This document shows, one piece after another, positions 57,055-64,000 of a DNA stretch of 64,000 nt (position 1 is its first letter; each line of letters starts with the position of its first letter). Under the pieces are notes generated by a model that had not been told where the DNA came from, did no database searches, and saw nothing but the letters and a program-made list of their open reading frames with translations. Source of the DNA: Tetracladium setigerum (taxonomy: Eukaryota > Ascomycota > Leotiomycetes > Helotiales); assembly GCA_031472005.1 (NCBI GenBank), contig PZJY01000002.1, forward strand, positions 310,001 to 374,000, in the 5' to 3' direction. Both the position numbers and the translations under genes were made by a program.

Positions 57055-58911
57055 ATGTCCCAGGTTATGGCGATAGACTCGCGAGATTCGACAAATCTGT
57101 CGTATATTCGTCTAGAAACCGCTTCCGACGGGGAAGGTTCCAGTGCGTCAGGCGAAGACTCATCCAATGTCAAGAAGAATTATCCCGAATACACAATCGA
57201 CGATCATCTTCTAACTCTGCAGTCAATCAAAAACTATGATCTCTCCAATGAAGCCGGAATCAATGCTCTGCCTCGTCGTCGGAATAAGTCTCAACGACCA
57301 CTGGCAATGAAACTAGCGCTACTACTTTACCCCGAGTTACCAGAAATTGCCGCCATCATCCGGTACGATGAATTCACCTCTCCAGCAAAAGCAGTTGTTC
57401 GTCAGCGACAGAAAGAGCGATCACAAATCAGGATTGCTGGTCGAGAACAGGAAGTTCAGGGACCATGGGCTGGTCAAGACTTTGATCCTGTCGACCTGAA
57501 AGGCCCAGCGGCTATTCCAATGCCTGTCAAAATTGGCAGTACTGAAGATTTTGCCCCAATTTTCAATTTTTTGGGAAAGAATAAGGCAATCCACGAAGGT
57601 GATGATCTTGGCACGCATGGCCACGAACTACTCTGGGAAAATCCAACTCTAGAGTTCGATCGTGGTATCGTATATGAAGATGGCCGTCTTGATCTTTGCA
57701 AAAAGGTTGTGGGACCAACTCACATCGGAAAGTTGATGGAATCTCTGGAATCGAATCAACAAATTCGCCACTTCCTTTTGGGTAATAATGCCATTTCTAC
57801 GACTGGTGCAAAGCGGATTGCAGAGTTTCTTCACCGGCACCCGAATCGCATGGAAACATGGTATTTGGCAGGTTGCCACATTACTCGACACGGTCTGTCG
57901 CTCCTTGCCCAGGAGATGATTGTCTCTTCCTCAATCACAAATCTTTGGTTCAAACGAAATCCATTTGGACCTAATTCTGCTGATCTACTTGCTCAACTTG
58001 TTCTCCAAACCGCCAAACTTCGAACTTTGGATTTGGAGACAACAGAACTTGGTGATGAGGGCGTCCATAGATTCATCACTCAGATTACGGGCAAGCCAGC
58101 AGCTCTGCGTCACCTCTATCTCAATGCCAATGGAATCGGCGAAAAGGCCTGCATGGCCATAGGCAAATACCTTGCCGATCCCCACTGTCTGTTAGAGAGT
58201 ATCTTTCTCTCTACCAACCCGATCGGCGACGCAGGAATGCTTCATCTCGCACCTGGAGTATCAAAATCCAAAACTCTAATCCGCTTCACATGCGCCTCCG
58301 CCGGGTTGACAAGCAAAGGACTTGCTTATTTCGCTGACACAGTAACAGCAAAAGAAGCGACAGCGCCTCTCCAAACCCTCGACTTCGGAGCCTCTCAAAC
58401 AACAGTTGTCCATGGACTCAAATTCAACTATACAGACGACACCTGTATCGAATCTCTGAAACGTCTGATAATGCTCCCCACTCTCCGCTGGCTCAATCTC
58501 GGTCGCGCAGTCCTCACCGCCGAAGGAATCCAAGCCGTTCGTGACACAGCCATTTCATCATCCCTCGTCTTCCTCGACGTTCAACGCCTGCAAGTTCCCG
58601 ATCCTTCCAATAACACCACAGCCCCCACAACAAGCATAGTGGTGAAATCGTGCTCCCTAGATCTCCGCAATGCTATGGCTAGGAATCAAGCAAAGTATTT
58701 CCCGCATATTCAGGATTACAAACAGTTTTTGAATAGCGAGGAATTCCGGTTCTTAAGAAATACGGATGATGTAAGAAAAATTGATTCGATGTACCGGACG
58801 AGGGATAAGAGGTTGGGACTGCCGGTGGATCAGGAGTGGGAAGAGGGTGATCCAACCTGGAAGTTGATTCTTGAAGATGCGAAGAGATGGGAAGGGGAGA
58901 TGTTGGGTTAA
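57055..58911 (+). CDS. Leucine-rich-repeat (ribonuclease-inhibitor-like) protein
   Basis: 618 codons from ATG 57055 (context ATAATGTCC); an in-frame ATG at 56953 would add 34 leader-like residues. The N-terminal third is conserved-looking but unassigned, with KLALLLYPELPEIAAIIRYDE. From about residue 225, RI-type repeats follow: LLGNNAISTTGAKRIAEFL, WYLAGCHITRHGLSLLA, LWFKRNPFGPNSADLLA, LDLETTELGDEGVHRFI, LYLNANGIGEKACMAIG, IFLSTNPIGDAGMLHLA and LNLGRAVLTAEGIQAV. The C-terminal tail is charged. These repeats make a curved binding surface, so a scaffold or regulator role is likely. No catalytic domain is seen. The frame is intact. Confidence 0.87.
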   Translation: MSQVMAIDSRDSTNLSYIRLETASDGEGSSASGEDSSNVKKNYPEYTIDDHLLTLQSIKNYDLSNEAGINALPRRRNKSQRPLAMKLALLLYPELPEIAAIIRYDEFTSPAKAVVRQRQKERSQIRIAGREQEVQGPWAGQDFDPVDLKGPAAIPMPVKIGSTEDFAPIFNFLGKNKAIHEGDDLGTHGHELLWENPTLEFDRGIVYEDGRLDLCKKVVGPTHIGKLMESLESNQQIRHFLLGNNAISTTGAKRIAEFLHRHPNRMETWYLAGCHITRHGLSLLAQEMIVSSSITNLWFKRNPFGPNSADLLAQLVLQTAKLRTLDLETTELGDEGVHRFITQITGKPAALRHLYLNANGIGEKACMAIGKYLADPHCLLESIFLSTNPIGDAGMLHLAPGVSKSKTLIRFTCASAGLTSKGLAYFADTVTAKEATAPLQTLDFGASQTTVVHGLKFNYTDDTCIESLKRLIMLPTLRWLNLGRAVLTAEGIQAVRDTAISSSLVFLDVQRLQVPDPSNNTTAPTTSIVVKSCSLDLRNAMARNQAKYFPHIQDYKQFLNSEEFRFLRNTDDVRKIDSMYRTRDKRLGLPVDQEWEEGDPTWKLILEDAKRWEGEMLG

Positions 58912-59418
58912 GGAATATTGGCATCAATGAGGACCTTCGATCTGGATGGAGTAACTTTTGAGACTATGGCAGGCTGAGGGTTCGATTAATGCGCCATAAT
59001 TACTGTATGGTTAATAGAATCATTGGCATCGTATTTGAGGAGAAACAGATAATATGTTGTGTATGCGCCGGTATCATAACAGATCCTGTCCTCGTTCATA
59101 ATTTATGTTCCTGTACCGAATGAATGTTTTTTATTAATCAGATTGAAGACCTCATCCAACATCTTGTCATGAGCATAGCCTGAAATCAAACACACAATAC
59201 ATAGATTAGATCTTTATCAAAATATTTTCCGTTGAAGGATGGAGTTTGAAGAAAGAAAATAGCGACATAGGGGAACTGTCTTGGCATTTTACGTCATCCA
59301 CATTCTGGCATTTCGAACAGGCGCGTTTCGCGTCAAACCACCAACAACTATTTCCATCAATTTTACCAGATTTCCTCATCCTCCATAAACAACCCAGTCT
59401 ACATAACCAGCGAGGAAG
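58912..59418. other. Interval before RTT106
   Basis: 507 bases with no ORF of interest; contains the LRR gene 3' flank and the RTT106 promoter. Confidence 0.5.
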
Positions 59419-60946
59419 ATGGCCATAGTTCTGGACGAGAAAATCCTCGAGGAGGCCTTTCAAGGTCGAAACGATATTCAGCAAGCTATTCGAGCGGCAG
59501 CGTGTAAGTCCAAATGCTGGAGTTTTGAGGTTTTCGTATTGCTACCCTTTGTGATACGCCTTTTCTTACATTTTGAATTTTTGACAATTTTGAGACTGAT
59601 TTCTGTTCCAGCCTCACCACCATACATTGAACTCTTCAACACAATTTCGCAGCATATTTGCAGTATTGCCCCATCCTCAGAGCCAGCCTCGAAAAAGCGA
59701 AAATTGGACGATGGAATCGCAGTGCGGCCCGCTGCTTCAAATGGTGCTAATGGCAGTGCACCAAGTCCATCTGCGAAAGCAGAAGATGCAATTCTCCTGG
59801 AAATAAACGAAATCTCGATGGTGGTACCACAACGAAAGAAATTCACCCTATGCTTTACAGCAACACATCTTTATGCCAAACTGCCGAATTCGAAAGAACC
59901 TGTTGCTGGGACAAGTTTTGCATGGGCGGACATTGGTAAATCTTGCTTTCTTGGGAGTCTGGCACCTTGGCTGATCACACAAACTAGAATACACATTTTG
60001 TCTCCCTGTCCCTGAGAAAACGCAAAAGCAATACAACTATATCCTCTTTCCCAAAAACTCCAACATCACCCCCGCCAAACCAATACCTGGCTCCCCAGTT
60101 ATCCCTGAACCTCTTGTCTTCACCATTGCCGATACAGCGCCAAAGCCCAACACAATCAGTGGCCCAGACTCTGCTGCAGCATCTGCCGTATCAGACGATT
60201 ACAAAACACTATTCAACTGGGCCATATCTGCACGTCTCAAGGCAGCAGGAAAGCACGATTTAAAAATCGTGCAGGCAGACCCAAAATTGTTCGCGAGCGA
60301 GATACGGCAAGGCCATCGACCAAACGAGAAGGGTGTGCATGTCAAATCATTCCGCGGATCCAAGGATGGCTACCTGTTTTTCCTGCCTAATGGAATACTC
60401 TGGGCTTTCAAAAAGCCACTACTTTTCCTTCCCCACGAAAAGATTTCGGCAGTCTCATATACCAGCATTCTGCAAAGGACATTCAATCTTTCTGTTGAAA
60501 TTGATACTACAAAACCAGGCGAGGAGGAGTCAACAGAAGAAATCGAATTTTCAATGGTTGACAAGGAGGACTTTGGCGGCATTGACGGCTATGCCAAGAG
60601 ATATGGTTTGCAAAACAAGAGTATGGCAGAGCAGCGTAAAGCCAAGATGTTAAACGTCAACGTGATCAAAGACGAAGACGGCAACGTGATTGGCAATGCC
60701 GAAGCCGGTGAATTAGAAAAGGCAGAGAATGAAGCGGGCGGCAGCACTGATACGGCGGGATTGCTGCTCGGTGATCTGGATGAGGAAGATGAGGAGGAGG
60801 AGGACTATGATCCGGGAAGCGAAGGGGAAAGCGAAGGTTCTGGGACCAGTAGCGAAGAAGATTCAGATTCAGATGATGATGATGCAGGTGATGGAGGCGG
60901 GGATGATGGAGATGAAGCCGATGGCGACGAAGAGGATGAGTTATAA
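59419..60946 (+). CDS. RTT106: Histone chaperone RTT106
   Basis: Binds H3-H4 (especially H3 acetylated on Lys56) and deposits it on replicated or silenced chromatin in the nucleus. Three exons (59419-59503, 59612-59935, 59988-60946) give 455 residues. The helical N-terminus reads LDEKILEEAFQGR. A double pleckstrin-like core follows, with FTLCFTATHLYAKL, HVKSFRGSKDGYLFFLPNGI, WAFKKPLLFLPHEKISAVSY and EIEFSMVDKEDFGGID, matching Rtt106/Pob3-type domains. The last 80 residues are a strongly acidic tail of D/E/S/G. Splice phases agree and the frame is intact. Pob3 would be longer and carries an extra N-terminal module, so RTT106 is the better call. Confidence 0.9.
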
Positions 60947-61941
60947 TATGGCATTATGTTAATGGATGCTGTTGGTATGATAACTGACAGGAAACCCGTC
61001 ATAGAATTCACATGATGTTAATACAACCCCCCGTTGAAGTTCAACGAGGCAGCGCACGCGGGATGGTACCTCATAGTGCCGGTTAGAGTTGTTGGTGTTG
61101 GTGTTGGTTTTTTCCCCCTGTTTGGAAGCTCACACCGCGCAGTATCTGTCAACTCGAAGAGCTCTTGTGTTGTTACTAGCTCCGGTTCAGCTTTGATCCG
61201 TCTCTGACTGTACTCGTCTTACTTTTGTTTGAGTACATCCATCCCTCGTTTCTGCCACACATAGGTGTCTCGTTGTTTCTTAAAATCTTCTTTGTGTACT
61301 GAGTAACATTTATATTGGTCACAAATGTTACACCAAGTGGCGAACAATGCTTGTGCTGTTGATCCGTTATTGGTGGGACCGAATGATAGGGACAGTAGCT
61401 GTTGGAAATATCTACTGGTTTTGATTTGTTGTTCATTTGTTGTTGGTTGGATCCTGCCATTGCAAATTCCTGCATGTGCATGCAAAACGCCCAAAAACGC
61501 TTCCAATGGCTAGTGGTCAGTCTATAACGCCATGAGATCCAACGACTGCTTCTTTGTGCCTTCCTTGGAGTCAACCAATACTTCCTTTAAACAATATCCA
61601 TGTCTAGATCGACAGTCTCGCTATGAATCTGGATTTTGGCGTGAACGTGAGAATGTTTGGCTGAGTGGAACTGCACGAAACGGCTCAACTGCTGCCAAGT
61701 GTTGGACATATACCAAGGGTACTAAGAGTCTAGCGTTCCTTCTCCTGACAATAGCATTGTTATTAACAGGAAACTTCCAATAATTGCCTCTTTGCTGCAT
61801 GTTTTGGAACTCGAACATACCGTAAAGGTTCTTTACCTTTCATCATCTCAGAGATACATTTGACTCACGACTCCCGCCTCCCGACACTCTACACCAACCT
61901 GTACCACAAGACAAATCCAACCGACAATCTTCAGACGAACA
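60947..61941. other. Interval between RTT106 and the dioxygenase gene
   Basis: 995 bases with short ORFs only. A GTTGGT microsatellite lies near 61088-61110. No gene seen. Confidence 0.5.
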
Positions 61942-63159
61942 ATGTCCAGTATGGCTTTTGTACTCAAAAAGCTGCCTAGTCGGCTTGCCTCGTTTTCGTC
62001 CTCCAGAAGAAACACGCCCGTCAGCAGTCTCCAGTTTGCCCGTTTGTACTCTGTTCCAACCTCCACGAAACTACCACCAAATTACGGCTCATGTTCTGTC
62101 CTCCGTCTCCCAACCATCACTCTCTCCACTACCTCGGACATTATCCCCACACCTGAAAACATCGATCTAGCACAAAATATCATCAACGGCCTTCGCACCA
62201 ACAACATAATTCAAATTCACCTCACTCCAGCACAAAAGCGAGTATACAAGGAATGTCTCGCTCTTTCCAAGGCATTCTTCAGACTCCCCATGGCCGAAAA
62301 GCAAAAATGCATAGACGACCGCAGTTTTGCCGGCTACATTGCTTCTGGCGAAGAAATCACCACTAGCAAAAAGGACTACTCCGAAACATTCACAGTCATG
62401 AAAGACCTTCCTGTGACCGACTGGCGAGTCGAAGCAAACTGGCCTTGTCACGGTCAATGTCCTTGGCCTAATCAACTCTTCAAAACAAAGATGAATGAAT
62501 TGCATCAAGTACTGGGCCAATCAGGCGAGATTTTACTGCGACTCTTAGCCCTGGGACTAGGATTCAAAGACTTGGATACGCTTACGCAGTTGACAAAGGA
62601 TGGGTTCCATCATACGCGTGTTCTGCGATTTCCAGCTCTCCAAGATGTCAAGGAGACAGGAAGAGATGCCCGGGGCATTGGGGCTCATACCGATTACGGT
62701 CTTTTGGTATTTGCGTTGGCCGAGACCATTGGTGGAGATTTTGTAAAGTTGCGTACTGGCTCTGAGATTCGAGAAACTGGGGAGAGCGACGAGAGTGATG
62801 AGGACTGGAGATTTATTGAGCCGAAGGAGAATATCATGACTTGTTTCCCTGGCGATATGCTTCAACTCCTCACAAACAACCGCCTCCTCTCCACCCCGCA
62901 CAAAGTCGCCCTCAACACCCGCGAACGATGCGCCTTTGCCTATTTCCACGAACCAAATTTTGACTCGGTCATCGAGACACTACCCGGACTTGGAGAGGCT
63001 GCGGACAAGAAGCAAGTCTACTACGGAAAGCATTTTACGGATATGTTCATGAATAATTACGGTGAAAGAATTACTGCGCATAGGATTAGAGAGGTTGGTG
63101 GGATGGAGACCTTGGCGGGATTGGAGAAGCAAGCGTTCGACCGCCATATTGGATTGTAA
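61942..63159 (+). CDS. 2-oxoglutarate/Fe(II)-dependent dioxygenase (ethylene-forming-enzyme-like)
   Basis: A single exon of 405 codons. The iron triad is visible: His249 and Asp251 in GIGAHTDYG and His320 in LLSTPHKV. Arg329 (RERCAF) takes the place of the 2-oxoglutarate-binding Arg of the R-x-S motif, here R-x-A. SFAGYIASGEE and DYSETFTVMKDLP, then WPCHGQCPWP, resemble fungal proteins annotated as 2OG-dependent ethylene/succinate-forming enzymes. The N-terminus (MSSMAFVLKKLPSRLASFSSSRR) is basic and lacks acidic residues, so mitochondrial import is possible. The natural substrate is unknown. An acidic insert (GESDESDED) lies near residues 280-288. The frame is intact. Confidence 0.87.
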   Translation: MSSMAFVLKKLPSRLASFSSSRRNTPVSSLQFARLYSVPTSTKLPPNYGSCSVLRLPTITLSTTSDIIPTPENIDLAQNIINGLRTNNIIQIHLTPAQKRVYKECLALSKAFFRLPMAEKQKCIDDRSFAGYIASGEEITTSKKDYSETFTVMKDLPVTDWRVEANWPCHGQCPWPNQLFKTKMNELHQVLGQSGEILLRLLALGLGFKDLDTLTQLTKDGFHHTRVLRFPALQDVKETGRDARGIGAHTDYGLLVFALAETIGGDFVKLRTGSEIRETGESDESDEDWRFIEPKENIMTCFPGDMLQLLTNNRLLSTPHKVALNTRERCAFAYFHEPNFDSVIETLPGLGEAADKKQVYYGKHFTDMFMNNYGERITAHRIREVGGMETLAGLEKQAFDRHIGL

Positions 63160-64000
63160 GGCAGGGTGAGAATTGGAAGGGAAAATCATGCTTTAATTCA
63201 CATGAAGCGTTTGAGCGTTGGACTTTCGAGAGACTGATGCCTTTAAGCAAGCAAGCGGGGTGGTGCTTTCTTTTCGTTTGGTATTTTGCAAGACTGTTAG
63301 TCTTTCAAGAGACCAACGCAGTTTGGACAGGTTGAAAAAATAGTTTAGGGAGCCGACGTACACGACTAAAATGGAAACATGGTGGACAAGATTATGTAGG
63401 GGTGGGTGAATGATATACGACCAATCTTAGAGGTATCGCTCAGAAATATGATGTGACTACCCAAAATTTTGTTCAGTATGACTTTTGCAATCAGTTGGAG
63501 TGAATCAAATACTGGTGCTCGCATTTCCTTGAGTTTGAGTTTCCCACAACTTAACTTAGAAAGTCCTACATAGAGAGTACATAGCCAAGGTTTTCAGCTC
63601 CGCGCCTCAGCCCTTGATGGTGGAAAACCAAGAACTTACGCGTTTGATGTCACAATGATATCCCCTGGTGAAGACTGAATTCATGTCTGGTACAGTGATA
63701 TATTGCCCAAGATCTCTTTTCGTAAAAGAAAAAGATCCATCTTTGCGCTTCTAGTCGCCGAGGAAACCTCCTATCATGATCAAGCTGCTTACAACATAGT
63801 TACAGAGCCTTCTATCTTTTCTAATTTTCTTCAAGCCGGAAACCAAGAGCTAGAGATTTGCCAGCTCAAAAGCCATTCACACAAGCTCTTTAATCGGTTT
63901 TCCAACTCAAGTTAGCAAGTAGTATGTTCCCCGAATTAGTAGATCATATTTGGTCTAGGTCGCCCCTCTATGCAAGAGATCAAGTACCAATGCCCATACC
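63160..64000. other. Right-hand edge interval
   Basis: 841 bases with no convincing ORF or motif. A 70-codon frame (63703-63915) is present but unrecognised. Confidence 0.5.

Noticed and set aside
1..64000. CRISPR arrays, bacterial operons, integrated virus
   Set aside because: No regular spaced repeats, no bacterial-type gene packing and no viral genes were seen.

Overview
The window looks like nuclear DNA of a filamentous ascomycete, most likely a leotiomycete close to the Botrytis/Sclerotinia group. The evidence is genes split by short GT...AG introns (about 45-110 bp), a CFEM membrane protein, a Zn2Cys6 regulator, a PalA/Rim20 protein, intron-containing tRNA-Gly genes and a Fot1/pogo transposon carrying RIP-type mutations. 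The genus is an inference; no marker gene settles it.

Layout. 1-16.7 kb: methionine synthase (cut by the left edge), a CFEM surface protein, an unrecognised gene, a GT31-like glycosyltransferase, the pH-signalling protein PalA and a broken small membrane-protein gene. 16.7-27 kb: a small secreted cysteine protein, the TOR subunit LST8, a lysine-rich acidic-tailed protein and a tRNA-Gly. 27.9-38 kb is accessory: a kinase-vWA fusion, a CorA-like membrane protein, possible small ORFs, a decayed LRR-like gene and an 1818-bp Fot1-like element with intact inverted repeats and TA duplication. 38-51 kb is rich in secreted carbohydrate-active enzymes: an AA5 copper-radical oxidase with three PAN/Apple-like modules, an F-box protein, a Zn2Cys6 factor, a BNR-repeat protein and a GH35/42-like hydrolase. 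51-64 kb: the C-terminal half of a STAND/NLR-like protein, a RIP-scarred gap, a second tRNA-Gly, an aldo-keto reductase, an LRR protein, the histone chaperone RTT106 and a 2-oxoglutarate dioxygenase.

How genes may act together. The Zn2Cys6 factor, BNR protein and GH35/42-like hydrolase sit side by side and could form a small sugar-scavenging locus. The kinase-vWA protein and the CorA-like protein are consecutive on one strand and could be signalling partners. Both ideas are inferences from position and domains.

The most striking window-wide signal is a set of nine apparent frameshifts in eight genes. Every one is explained by one missing base, often in or beside a short homopolymer. That points to consensus base-call deletions more than to independent gene decay. 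The transposon and the LRR-like relic are different: they carry genuine nonsense changes.
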